From Leclercia adecarboxylata (GTDB lineage: Bacteria > Pseudomonadota > Gammaproteobacteria > Enterobacterales > Enterobacteriaceae): a stretch of 64,000 nucleotides of DNA. Position 1 is the stretch's first letter, and every line of letters begins with the position of its first letter. The stretch covers positions 3,224,001 to 3,288,000 of the forward strand of contig LR590464.1 of NCBI GenBank assembly GCA_901472455.1, in the 5' to 3' direction. Under the pieces are notes generated by a model. It had not been told where the DNA came from. It ran no database searches and saw only the letters and a list, made by a program, of their open reading frames with translations. This document shows, piece by piece, positions 50,070-61,160 of this stretch. A program made the translations under genes and the position numbers.

Positions 50070-50536
50070 CAGTCTGGTGCGGTCTTATAGACTGAACTCT
50101 ATCTTCATTTCTTTCTCTCCACTGGGGGAAAAGGAACAGTCTGGTGCGGTCTTATGGACTGAACTCTATTTTCATTTCTTCCTCTTCCTTGGGGAAGAAG
50201 GAACAGTCTGGGGGGCTTATAGACTGAGCGCTCTCTCCTCATGGGGGAGAGGGAACAGCCTGGGGGCGGTCTTATAGACTGAACGCGATCGGCTTTTCTC
50301 CCTTTCCCCTGGGAGAGAAGAAACAGCCTGGTGCGGTCTTATAAACTGAACGCGATCGGCTTTTCACTTTCTCCGCTGGAGGGAAGGAACAGTTTTGGTG
50401 CGGTCTTATAGACTGAATGCGATCGTCTTTTCTCCCTTTCCTCTGGGGGGAGAAGGAACAGCCTGGTGCGGTCTTATAGACTGAGCGCGATCGGCTTTTC
50501 TCCCCTCTCCCCATGGGGAGAGGGCGGGGTGAGGGG
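50070..50536. repeat. Seven-copy about 67-bp tandem repeat with hairpin-forming units
   Basis: Units begin CAGYCTGG at 50070, 50137, 50204, 50256, 50324, 50390 and 50459; spacings are 67, 67, 52, 68, 66 and 69. Each has GGTGCGGTCTTATAGACTG (a small inverted repeat), then usually AACGCGATCGGCTTTTC, then a CTCTCCCC/GGGGAGAGG hairpin. The first and last copies abut fuller versions of the hairpin (CCCTCTCCCC...). It fills the 533-bp gap between the convergent yegH and asmA stops. No gene is supported inside; open frames there merely follow the repeat. Confidence 0.92.
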
Positions 50537-50541
50537 AAATA

Positions 50542-52401
50542 CTACTGAAGCTTTTCCAGCAACTTCTTCACATCTTTACCGTTCTGCGAATCTTTATTCT
50601 TGTCCGCCCAACCGCTCAGACGACGTTTCGCTTCGTCCTGTAGATGTTTACGCAGCAGCTGATCCACCTGCAGGCTATAGTTCAGCGCCTGCCAGTTACC
50701 GTAGACGTTAAGCGGGATCGGCGTTGTTTTCAGGAAATCGATCAGTCGGCTTTCACCGAGCCAGCCCTCCAGCACGCGGATTTTGAAGCGGGTATCAGCC
50801 GTTTCTTTGATCAAATCCAACGTGCCGTTCCCTTCAAGCATCAGCATCGGCGATGCGCCCTGCATATCATCCAGCGTCACCTGGCCCTCGTCGAGGCTCA
50901 GGTCGGTGACAAAGCTGTCCAGACGGGTCGCGTTGTCAACGTTCTCTTTCACCTTCACGTTACTGCTGCGCTCCACCGCCTGCTGCACCAGCTGCTGGAA
51001 GTTAAGCCCTTCCATGCGAGTGTTACGCATTTCCAGATGGGCCTGGCCCCGCCAGTACTGACGGAAGGCGTCGGCATCAATCTTACTGCCGGAGAAATCA
51101 CCTGCCATGGTCAGGCTGCCGGTCAGCGAAATCGGGTAGTTAAAGGCCTTCAGAATGGTGCCGATCTCAATGTTGTCCAGACGCGGCTGGAAAGAGGACC
51201 GGGCGACAGCTTTACGCACATCGAGCGTGCCGGGTAAAGAGAGATGCCCCTCCCCCATCTTACCGCTCAGCTCGGCGATTGGTCAGAAGGCCATTTTTGT
51301 TAGTCATCTGGCTGGTGACCTGGGTAAAGTCCATACCCCGCCAGTGTACGCTGTTGGCTTTCAGCAGAATATCGGCGCTAAATCCGCGCAGGCCGTTGTA
51401 ATCGGGCTGCTCCAGACTGGAGGCGATCACTGGCCGCTGGGGTTTAGCCTGCGCTTGACCCTGCTGCTGCACCACCTCGCCCCTGGCGGCTGGGGCGGCC
51501 TGTGCAGGAAGCAGGTTTTCCAGATTAAGCTTGTCGAACTGCAGGTTCATGTTCCACTGCGGTTCGTTGCCAAGGATCACGCTGGCCTGGCCGGTCAGCG
51601 TGCTGTCATTGGCCTGTAAATTAAGTTGGTTGAGTTCGAGCTGTTTCTGCTCTTCACGCCACTGCGCCTGCAGGGTGCCCTGCCCGCTGATGCCCTGAGA
51701 AGGCAGATCGACGCCGGTCAGTTGCCAGCTCAGCTGCTGGATGTCGGCGCTCAAACAGGTGCGGATAGTCAGAGGCATTCACCTGTGCGGCGAGGGAAAG
51801 CGTCAGATCGCGCTGATTGCGGTTAACGCGGCCGCTAAAGTCGATCTTACCTTTGTGATGTTCATCCTGCTCCATCTGCAGGTTGATATTGCGTACCGTG
51901 ACCTGCTCATCACCCTCGTGCTGGAACACCAGCAGGCTGTCAGCCACCTTCAGGCGACCAATATCGAATGACCAGCCGGTATCTTCCGCTTTGTCCGGGA
52001 GGGTGTTTTCGCGTGGGGCGACCGGCGCATCGGCGTTACGCACCGCTTCTGACTGCGGGGTCAGTTGGATGACCGCCCCTTTGAGCATCACCTGATTAAC
52101 CTGCAGCTGATGTGAAAACAGCGGCATCAGCGCTACGTCAAGGCGCATATTATCGGCGGCAACCAGCGGCACAGAAGCCCCCGGTGCGGTAAGCGACATG
52201 CGCCCGGACAGGATGCTGAGCTGTGGCCAGACGTGCCAGCGCAGGTGGCCCCTCCAGCTTCAGCGTGTAACCGCTACGAGCCTCGACCTGACGCACCATG
52301 TAGGTGCGAAAGTCATTGGGGTTGACCAGCAGAACCAACGCTGACAGGCCCGCAACCAGCACCACCAGCAAAATCATCAGCGTTGTAAGAACTCTTCTCA
52401 T
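50542..52401 (-). CDS. asmA: AsmA, outer-membrane assembly/lipid-transfer-related protein (three or more frameshifts)
   Basis: About 617 residues corrected. Single N-terminal membrane anchor (MRRVLTTLMILLVVLVAGLSALVLLVNP), then a long periplasmic AsmA/TamB-like beta-rich body (FDIGRLKVADSLLVFQHEGDEQ, FRQYWRGQAHLEMRNTRMEGLNFQQLV). C-terminal part intact from about residue 380. Breaks near 52240, 51760 and 51285 cancel in total length. Mutants in E. coli affect OmpF assembly and envelope lipids. It follows dcd as in E. coli. Confidence 0.92.
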
Positions 52402-52428
52402 GGCTTCCTCAATGGACCGGATTTAAGC

Positions 52429-53010
52429 TCAATCTTTATCAATACGGCTCGCGACCGCACCCTGCTGGTCGCGATATTTTGCGTCCTGACGGGCGTTATA
52501 CGGACGTGCCGCCGGGCCGGTTAACGGCTCAAAACTCAACGCGCCGATCATCATACCCGGGCGCAGCGCCAGCGGCAGTTTACCCGCGTTGAAAAACTCC
52601 AGAACGATTCGCCCGGACCAGCCTGGATCGATACGGTGCGCGGTCACGTGCACCATCAGCCCCAGACGCGCCAGAGAGGAGCGCCCGTCGAGCCAGCCCA
52701 CCAGATCCGCAGGCAGCGTAATCGACTCAAACGTGACCGCCAGCGCCAGTTCACCCGGGTGCAGGTAAAACGCTTCGCCGTCGGCCAGCACGATCTCATC
52801 GCTCATCACCCGATCGAGCGCCGCGCTGACTTCATCTTTCGGCCCGCTCAGGTCGATAAATGGCGCGGTATGACCGCTAAAGGTACGAAACTTATTACCC
52901 AGACGCACATCGACAGTAACGCCGTTAATCCGCTCAACGGGCGGGCGCGGGGTGATGGTCAGACGGCCTTCGTCCAGCCAGGCTTCAATATCTCGGTCAC
53001 AAAGACGCAT
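52429..53010 (-). CDS. dcd: dCTP deaminase
   Basis: Converts dCTP to dUTP, the main dUMP source for thymidylate in enterobacteria. Intact, 193 residues. The start at 53010 ([19 protein letters not shown]) is the conserved one; the longer frame to 53037 adds nine residues foreign to the family. Motifs: [14 protein letters not shown] and [17 protein letters not shown]. Confidence 0.97.
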   Translation of the reverse strand: MRLCDRDIEAWLDEGRLTITPRPPVERINGVTVDVRLGNKFRTFSGHTAPFIDLSGPKDEVSAALDRVMSDEIVLADGEAFYLHPGELALAVTFESITLPADLVGWLDGRSSLARLGLMVHVTAHRIDPGWSGRIVLEFFNAGKLPLALRPGMMIGALSFEPLTGPAARPYNARQDAKYRDQQGAVASRIDKD

Positions 53011-53101
53011 GCCACTTTCTCCTTTCGTGCATCGCACCCTCAGGCCAATAAAGCCGGAGGGTGAACCCGATTATCTTTGAACGGTACACAATTCGTGTGT
53101 G

Positions 53102-53744
53102 TTATTCAAAAAACTGGCTAATTTTCGCTTTCAGAATATCAATGGCAATGCGGTTTTTACCCCCGCGCGGCACGATGATATCGGCATACTGTTTGGAAGG
53201 CTCAATGAACTGCAGGAACATTGGGCGTACCGTTTTCTGGTACTGCGCCATCACCGAATCCATGGAGCGGCCACGTTCGTTCACGTCGCGTTTGATGCGG
53301 CGCATCAGGCAGATATCCAGCGGCGTATCGACAAAAATCGAGAAGTTCATCGATTCACGCAGACGGGCGTCGGTCAGCAACAGGATCCCTTCGAGGATGG
53401 ATGACCTTCTTCGGAGCAATGCGAACGGTTTCCTGCAGACGGGTGTGTTCAACATAGCTATATACCGGCAGCTCAATGGCGGTGCCGTTCTTCAGGGCCT
53501 GGAGGTGTTGGAATAACAGGCTGTGATCCATCGCGCTCGGATGGTCGTAATTGGTCTTAACACGTTCTTCCATCGACAGATGGCTTTGATCTTTGTAGTA
53601 ACTGTCTTCTGGAATGACACCGATGTGCTCATCACCGACCTGTTCACGTAATTCACGGTAAAGCGTACTGGCAATGAGACTTTTACCTGAAGCCGATGCG
53701 CCGGCGATGCCTATAATGACGCACTGATGAGACTTATCAGTCAT
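53102..53744 (-). CDS. udk: Uridine kinase (one frameshift)
   Basis: Phosphorylates uridine and cytidine in salvage. P-loop [15 protein letters not shown] (residues 12-26), [26 protein letters not shown], and after an inserted base near 53400 [15 protein letters not shown] and [16 protein letters not shown]. Corrected length 213 residues, as in E. coli. The 343-bp gap to dgcE (53745-54087) holds the divergent promoters and nothing else I can recognise. Confidence 0.95.
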
Positions 53745-54087
53745 AAATTTTTGCGACCTGAGTAACCTGGATGTAAGGAAGGACGACGCCTGAGCGTCAA
53801 ACGCGGCAATTATAGGGATTTAACGGGCCTGATACCAGTCGAATAGAAATGTTATGCGAGACGCGTTCAAAGACCATACTGATCGCCCTGACATAAATTT
53901 AACTGCTTACTTTTCCAGCGCTAAAGATGAATTTTTTGCAGGATAAGTATTTAATAACACTGTGATGTCAATTTATGAGCGCATACCATATTAATTGTAA
54001 ATTGTTTGTACTAGCATGGGTTCAAATTAGAAATGAACTCGTCCGGGGTTGGCTCCTGGCGGCATGGCGTCTTCGGATAAAGCGGTA

Positions 54088-57000
54088 ATGAAAAAAAAAT
54101 ACCAGCGCGTTTTGGTAACTACGCCACATCCTCTACTACGGCTTGTCAGTCTTGGTCTGGTTACCTTCATTTTCACCCTTTTCTCGCTTGAATTAACGCG
54201 TTTCGGAACATTTCTGGCACCTTTATGGTTCCCGACCTCCATTATGATGGTGGCGTTTTACCGCCACGCCGGGAAGATGTGGCCTGGGATCGCCCTCGCC
54301 TGCACCCTCGGTAACATCTTATCCTCCTGGCTGATTTTCTCCTGGGCGTCAATCAACTTCTGGTACGCTGGCATCAACGTCCTTGAGGCCTTTGTCGGGG
54401 CCTTGCTGCTGCGAAAACTGCTGCCCAGCTACAATCCGTTGCAGGATCTGGGGGACTGGATCCGTCTGGCCATTGGCAGCGCGGTGATCCCTCCCCTGCT
54501 GGGCGGCGTGATGATTTATCTGCTGGTGCCGAGCGACGAGCCGCTGCGCAGTTTTCTGGTCTGGGTGCTGTCGGAGTCCATCGGCTCGCTGGCGCTGGTG
54601 CCTTTAGGCCTGCTGTTCAAACCGCACTATCTCTTGCGTCACCGTAATCCCCGCCTGTTGTTTGAAACGCTGCTGACCATGGCAGTCACGCTGCTGCTGA
54701 GTTGGATTTCCCTGCATTTCCTGCCGTGGCCGTTTACGGCCATTATCGTTCTGCTGATGTGGAGCGCCGTGCGTCTGCCGCGCCTGGAAGCCTTCCTGGT
54801 CTTCCTCGTCACAGTGATGATGGTGTCGTTGATGATTGCCAAAAACCCCACTCCGCTGGTCACGCAGAACGCCAGCGTGATGGTCAATGCCCCCTGGCTG
54901 CCATTCCTGATGATGCTGCTGCCCGCCAACATCATGACCATGGTGATGTACGCGTTTCGCGCAGAGCGTAAGCACATTACCGAAAGCGAAGAGCGTTTCC
55001 GTAATGCAATGGAGTATTCCGTTATCGGCATGGCGCTGGTCAGCACCGACGGACAGTGGCTGCAGGCCAACAAGGCGCTGTGTCAGTTCCTCGGCTACAC
55101 CCAGGCAGAGCTGCGTTCCCTTAACTTCCAGCAATTAACCTGGCCGGAAGATCTGGAAAGCGATCTGGCGCAGCTGGACCAGCTGTTAAAAGGCGAAATC
55201 AACAGCTACTCGCTGGAAAAACGCTACTACACCCGTAATGGCGAGGTGGTGTGGGCGCTGCTGGCGGTGTCGCTGGTGCGTCATGCTGACGGTACGCCGC
55301 TCTACTATATCGCCCAGATCGAAGACATTAACGATCTCAAGCATACCGAATGGGTTAATAAGCGCCTGATGGAGCGTATTACCCTGGCTAACGAAGCAGG
55401 GGGCATCGGTATCTGGGAGTGGGACGTCAAACCTAACGTCATCAGCTGGGACAAACGCATGTTCGAGCTGTATGAAGTGCCTGCCCACGTTAAACCTACC
55501 TGGCAGCTGTGGCACGAATGCATGTTGCCGGAAGATCGCGTCCTGGCCGAACAGGTGGTGCGCGATTCGCTGGCAGCCCGCATCCCGTTCAAACTGGAGT
55601 TTCGTATCCGGGTGAAAGACGGCATTCGCCATATCCGCGCCCTGGCGAACCGGGTGCTGAATAAACAGGGTGAAGTGGAACGTCTGCTCGGCATTAATAT
55701 GGACATGACCGAGGTCAAGGAGCTAAATGAGGCGCTGTTCCAGGAAAAAGAGCGTCTGCATATTACCCTCGACTCCATCGGTGAAGCGGTGCTCTGTACC
55801 GACGTGAACATGAACGTCACCTTTATGAATCCGGTAGCGGAGAAGATGAGCGGCTGGCTGCAGCAGGATGCTCTGTCGCAACCGATCCTCTCGGTGCTGC
55901 ATATCACCTTCGGGGATAATGGCCCGCTGATGGAGAACATTCACAGCGGCGATATGTCCCGCAGCGACATCGAACAGGATGTGGTGCTGCACAGCCGCAA
56001 CGGCGGCAGCTACGATATCCACTACAGCATTACGCCGCTGAGCACCCTCGACGGGCAAAACATTGGCTCGGTGCTGGTCATTCAGGACGTCACCGAATCG
56101 CGCAAAATGTTGCGCGAGCTGAGCTACAACGCCTCTCACGATGCCTTAACCCACCTCGCGAACCGCGTCAGCTTTGAGGCCTGTCTCAAGCGGATGCTGC
56201 TCACCGTGCAGGATACCCGTCAGCGTCACGCCCTGGTATTTATCGATCTGGACGCTTTAAGGCAGTCAACGACACCGCAGGCCACGCGGCGGGGATGCGC
56301 TGCTGCGGGAACTGTCGTCGCTGATGCTCAGCATGCTGCGCTCCACCGACATGCTGGCGCGTCTCGGCGGGGATGAGTTCGGCCTGCTGCTGCCAGACTG
56401 CAACACCGAAAGCGCGCGCTACATTGCCGGTCGCATCATTGACGCAATCAACGATTATCACTTTATGTGGGAAGGTCGCCTGCACCGGATTGGCGCCAGC
56501 GCCGGGATCACCCAGATTGACGAGCGCAACAACCAGGCCTCAGAGGTTATGTCCCAGGCCGATATCGCCTGCTACTCCTCGAAAAACAACGGTCGTGGGG
56601 TGGTGACGGTGTATGAACCGCAACAGGAACGGACGCTCGAGGCAGGCACCATCTCTCTCGACGAGCAGTGGCACATGATTAAAGACAATCATCTGTTGAT
56701 GATCGCCCGTAGCGTCGCCTCGCCGCGGATACCGGAAAGCAGCACCTTCTGGATGCTGGCCCTGCGTCTGTGGACTAACGACGGCGAGATGCTGGAGGAG
56801 CAGGCCTTCCGGGCGGGGCTGGCAGAGCCTGAGCTGATTCACGCCCTCGACAGACGCATCCTGCAGGAATTTTTCCGCAATTTCGCCACGCCATTGACCA
56901 GCAAAGGCACCGGGGTCGCCCTGCCGCTGTCAACCGCCGGCCTTGCCAGCGCCACGCTGGTGGATGAACTGCTGGAGATGCTGCGCGCCAGTCCACTGCA

Positions 57001-57410
57001 GCCGCGTCTGCTGCATCTGGTGGTGAACGTTAGCGTGCTGGCGCTGGAGGATGAGCACACCCGCAACAACCTGGACAAACTGCGTCAGGCCGGATGCCGC
57101 ATTATCCTGAGCCATGTGGCCGCGATATGGAGGTGTTCAACCACCTGAGCGCGCAGATGGCCGATTATCTGCTCCTCGATCCCGATCTGGTGGTTAACGT
57201 CCACGCCAACCTGATGGATGAGATGCTGGTGACCATCATCCAGGCCATGCCCGCCGCCTGGGCATCAAGACCATTGCCGGACCGAGCAACCAACCGATCA
57301 TGATGGATACGCTCTCCGGCATTGGCATCGACTATATCTTCGGCAACACCATCGGTGAGCCGCAGCCGCTGGAACTCCTGCTAAATACCAGTTATTTCGC
57401 CATCAACTGA
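54088..57410 (+). CDS. dgcE: Diguanylate cyclase DgcE (MASE1-PAS-GGDEF-EAL; four missing bases)
   Basis: About 1108 residues corrected. N-terminal MASE1 membrane domain (about 1-300), PAS/PAC repeats (EERFRNAMEYSVIGMALVS; ITLANEAGGIGIWEWDV; ITLDSIGEAVLCTDVN), the active GGDEF core RLGGDEFGLLLPD and a degenerate EAL domain (ends QPLELLLNTSYFAIN). It makes c-di-GMP; in E. coli DgcE drives curli/cellulose control with PdeR and DgcM. The start at 54088 (MKKKYQRVLVTTPHPLL) aligns with E. coli; ATG 54064 and TTG 54049 are in-frame alternatives. Missing bases near 56252, 56294, 57118 and 57246. Formerly yegE. Confidence 0.92.
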
Positions 57411-58248
57411 CGGCGTCCAGCCGTCGGTGTACCAGATGTGCAGCAGGGCGTACGAGCGCCACGGCTGCCAGCGTTCAGCATAGCGACGGATTTGCGCCGG
57501 GGTCATCCCGGCAAAACGCTGCTTGATCAGATAATCATCCGCCAGAAAGACATCTTTTGCCTGCCAGCCGCGCAGGGCAAAGTAGTTCGCCGTCCAGCGA
57601 CCGATACCCGGCCGGGTCTGCAATGCTTTTATCGCGCTGTCGATATCATCCGGTGTCTCCGACGGGAAATTCCCCCGCCACCACCGACTGCGCCAGATGA
57701 ATCAGGGATTCCGCGCGTTTCAGCGGCATGCCCAGCGCTTTCAGCGCCAGCGGATCGGCACCCGCCACCGCGGCAGGCTCCGGGAAACAGCGATAGCCCG
57801 GTGCTTCAGGCAGCGGTTCGCCGCAGAGCGCCACCAGCTTGCCCGTCAGCTTTGCCGCCATCGCCACGCTGACCAGTTGCCCAAGGATGGCACGGACGCC
57901 CTGCTCCCAGGTATCAACCGATCCCGGCAGACGCAGGCCCGGCCGCGCGGCCCCAAGAGTGCCGAGCGCTGTGGCTATCTGCCGTGGATCGCAGTGCAGA
58001 TCGAACAGGCGGGTGATGCGCGCCAGGCAGAGATCGGCAATCGGCAACAGCCCGTCGCTGAGCACCACCTGCAGCGTGCCCGCCTGCGGCTGCGGCGTGA
58101 CGTGAATGAGTCCCCGATAACCCTGGCAGGCAAAGCTGCGGGTGTAGTCGGTGGGGGTCACGATTTCAATCCCGGCCACCGCACGGTCGCCAAGAAATTT
58201 CAACATCCATTGCCAGTCGTAGGGCGGCTGCCAGGTCAGAGTAAACAT
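57381..58248 (-). CDS. alkA: DNA-3-methyladenine glycosylase II AlkA (one frameshift)
   Basis: Base-excision repair enzyme for alkylated purines. The start at 58248 (MFTLTWQPPYDWQWMLKFL) has AAAGGAG upstream; the frame extends to 58338 without support. N-terminal AlkA domain, then HhH-GPD: GVRAILGQLVSVAMAAKLTGKL and PGIGRWTANYFALRGWQAKDVFLADD with the catalytic Asp. An extra T/A in the run at 57667-57669 breaks it. Corrected length 288 residues. The 3' end overlaps dgcE by 30 bp on the opposite strand. Confidence 0.94.
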
Positions 58249-58382
58249 CGTTGCTCCTTTTTTTGTCCCTGTCACAGCATAAACGGAGTTGAGGGGTTGC
58301 GCCTTGCTTTCATATTCCAGTTGTCGCCAGCCTGACATTTCGCTAAAGTCTCGCCCCTTCTCAATGGCATGGGGACGCTGAC

Positions 58383-59736
58383 GTGTTTATCGGATTTGAC
58401 TATGGCACCGCCAACTGCTCAGTAGCAGTAATGCAAAACGGGCAGCCGCAGCTGCTGAAAATGGAAAATAACAGCACGCTGCTGCCGTCGATGCTCTGCG
58501 CACCGACGCGCGAAGCGGTGAGCGAGTGGCTGTACCGCCATCATCAGGTTCCGGCCACCGGCACGGAAACCCAGGCGCTGCTGCGCCGCGCGGTCAATTT
58601 TAACCGCGACGAAGATATCGATGTTACCCCGGGCAGCGTGCAGTTTGGCCTGTCGTCGCTGGGTCACTACATTGAGGATCCCGAAGAGGTCTACTTCGTA
58701 AAGTCACCGAAATCTTTCCTCGGTGCCAGCGGTCTGAAACCGCAGCAGGTGGCGCTGTTTGAAGATCTGGTCTGCGCCATGATGCTGCATATTCGCCAGC
58801 AGGCGCAGTCCCAGCTGACGGAGGAGATCACCCAGGCGGTGATTGGCCGTCCGATCAACTTCCAGGGGCTGGGGGGGCGATGAAGCGAACCAGCAGGCAC
58901 AGGGGATCCTTGAGCGCGCCGCACAGCGCGCCGGGTTCCGTGACGTGGTGTTCCAGTACGAGCCGGTTGCCGCCGGGCTGGATTTTGAAGCGACCCTGAA
59001 CAGTGAAAAACGGGTGCTGGTCGTGGATATCGGTGGCGGGACCACTGACTGCTCGCTGCTGTTAATGGGACCACAATGGCATGAGCGTCGCGATCGCGAA
59101 ACCAGCCTGCTGGGGCACAGCGGCTGCCGTATCGGCGGTAACGACCTGGACATCGCCCTGGCCTTCAGAAGCCTGATGCCCCTGCTGGGCATGGGTGGAC
59201 AAACCGCGAAAGGCACCGCCCTGCCAATACTGCCGTGGTGGAACGCCGTGGCGATCAACGATGTACCGGCGCAAAGCGATTTCTACAGCGTCGCCAACGG
59301 GCGTTTTCTTAACGATCTGGTGCGCGATGCCCAGGACGGCGAGAAAGTAGCGCTGCTTCATAAAGTGTGGCGTCAGCGCCTGAGCTATCGGATGGTGCGC
59401 AGCGCGGAAGAGAGCAAAATTGCCCTCTCCGGGGCCGCTGAGCACGCCGTGACGCTGCCGTTTATCAGCGAGGAGCTGGCGACCGCTATCAGCCAGCAGG
59501 GGCTGGAAGCGGCGCTGTCGCAGCCCTTGCAGCGCATCCTTGAGCAGGTGCAACTGGCGCTGGATAACGGCAACGAAAAGCCGGACGTGATCTACCTGAC
59601 CGGCGGTAGCGCCCGCTCACCGCTGATCAAAAAAGCTCTGGCGCAGCAGCTGCCGGGCATCCCTATTGCTGGCGGCGATGACTTTGGCTCGGTGACGGCA
59701 GGTTTAGCCCGCTGGGCGCAGGTCGTTTTCAGCTAG
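58383..59736 (+). CDS. yegD: Hsp70-family (DnaK/actin ATPase-like) protein YegD (one frameshift)
   Basis: GTG start at 58383 (MFIGFDYGTANCSVAV, phosphate-1 loop). After an extra G in a 7-G run (58871-58877) it continues GDEANQQAQGILERAAQRAG, DVVFQYEPVAAGLDFE, phosphate-2 VVDIGGGTTDCSLLLMG and adenosine motif YLTGGSARSPLI. 450 residues corrected, as in E. coli; it lacks a substrate-binding domain. The role of this chaperone-like protein is unknown. Confidence 0.94.
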
Positions 59737-59741
59737 TCTTG

Positions 59742-59775
59742 ACAGGCCGGGCGGCGCTTCGCTTGCCCGGCCTGC
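59742..59775. repeat. REP-like palindrome after yegD
   Basis: AGGCCGGGC and GCCCGGCCT flank GGCGCTTCGCTT, the REP-type GCCGGGCGGCGCTTCG core common in Enterobacter genomes. No T-run follows, so it is not a classical terminator, though it could protect the yegD mRNA 3' end. Confidence 0.7.
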
Positions 59776-59859
59776 TGCTGTAGCAAGCGCGCAGCAACGA
59801 TCCGGCATCCAGACCGGTACCATTCAGACAATTCCAGACAGTCTTCCATATTTCCTCCA

Positions 59860-59877
59860 TTTTTCTGCTTCATTGCC
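59860..59877 (+). promoter_or_regulatory. BaeR-box-like site upstream of mdtA
   Basis: TTTTTCTGCTTCATTGCC matches the BaeR consensus TTTTTCTCCATDATTGGC at about 14 of 18 positions. It lies 53 bp before the mdtA ATG. BaeSR is the known envelope-stress activator of mdtABC in E. coli. Confidence 0.65.
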
Positions 59878-59929
59878 TCACTAAACTAGTATTATTTTCT
59901 GCACAGTTTCAGGATGAGTACGTATAACG

Positions 59930-61160
59930 ATGAAAGGCCGCAATAAATCCCGCTGGGTAATCGCCGCTGGCATCATTGTGGTGGCCCTTGCCGCCGCGTG
60001 GTACTGGCATCAACAGTCTTCGGCCCCTGCCGGTGCGTCCAGCCAGGCGCAGCGCCCAACAGGCGGTGGACGCCACGGAATGCGCGGCGGGGCGCTGGCC
60101 CCGGTGCAGGCCGCGACCGCAGAAAGTAAATCCGTGCCGCGCTACCTCTCCGGGCTGGGCACCATTACCGCAGCCAACACCGTTACCGTGCGCAGCCGCG
60201 TCGACGGGCAGCTGATCGCCCTGCACTTCCAGGAAGGACAGCAGGTGAAAGCTGGCGATCTGCTGGCTGAAATCGACCCCAGCCAGTTCAAGGTAGCGCT
60301 GGCCCAGGCGCAGGGACAGCTGGCGAAAGACACCGCCACCCTCGCCAATGCCCGCCGCGATCTGGCCCGCTATCAGCAACTGGTGAAAACCAATCTCGTC
60401 TCCCGTCAGGAGCTGGATGCCCAACAGGCACTGGTGAGTGAAAGCCTGGGCACCATTAAAGCGGATCAGGCCGCCGTTGCCAGCGCCCAGCTGCAGCTCG
60501 ACTGGAGCCGCATCACCGCCCCTATCGACGGGCGCGTGGGGTTAAAGCAGGTGGATATCGGCAATCAGATCTCCAGTGGGGATACCACCGGGATCGTGGT
60601 GCTCACCCAGACCCACCCTATCGACCTGGTATTCACCTTGCCGGAGAGCGATATCGCCACCGTGATCCAGGCGCAGAAAGCCGGTAAGCCTTAACCGTGG
60701 AGGCCTGGGATCGGGCCAACAAGCAGAAGCTGAGCGACGGCACCCTGCTGAGCCTCGATAACCAGATCGACACCACCACCGGCACCATCAAGCTGAAAGC
60801 GCGCTTCAACAATCAGGACGATGCCCTGTTCCCGAACCAGTTTGTCAACGCCCGGATGCTGGTCGCCACCGAAGAGAACGCCGTGGTGATCCCGACGGCT
60901 GCGCTGCAGATGGGCAACGAAGGCAACTTTGTCTGGGTGCTGAACAGCGACAACAACGTCAGCAAACATCGGGTTAAAGCGGGTATTCAGGACAGCCAGA
61001 GCGTGGTGATTGCCGCCGGACTGTCGGCAGGCGATCGCGTGGTAACCGACGGCATCGACCGTCTGACCGAAGGGGCAAAAGTGGAAGTGGTGGAAGCCCA
61101 CAGCGACACCGCTACCCAGCCGGCGAAACGTGAACATAAATCACAGGAGCGACCTCCTGA
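59930..61160 (+). CDS. mdtA: Multidrug efflux membrane-fusion protein MdtA (two frameshifts)
   Basis: Periplasmic HlyD-family adaptor of the MdtABC-TolC pump. N-terminal anchor [26 protein letters not shown], lipoyl halves ([50 protein letters not shown]) with a hairpin between. A missing base near 60692 shifts the frame; [20 protein letters not shown] and [18 protein letters not shown] follow. The 3' end is slightly uncertain because a second small indel hides the stop, which probably overlaps mdtB as TGATG. Confidence 0.93.

Noticed and set aside
50005..50514. Small repetitive protein genes in the yegH-asmA gap
   Set aside because: Open frames exist on both strands only because the unit is GC-rich and near a multiple of three; no start signals and the frames drift with unit length.
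50070..50536. CRISPR array
   Set aside because: Units are contiguous similar copies rather than short identical repeats separated by unique spacers, and no cas genes are near.
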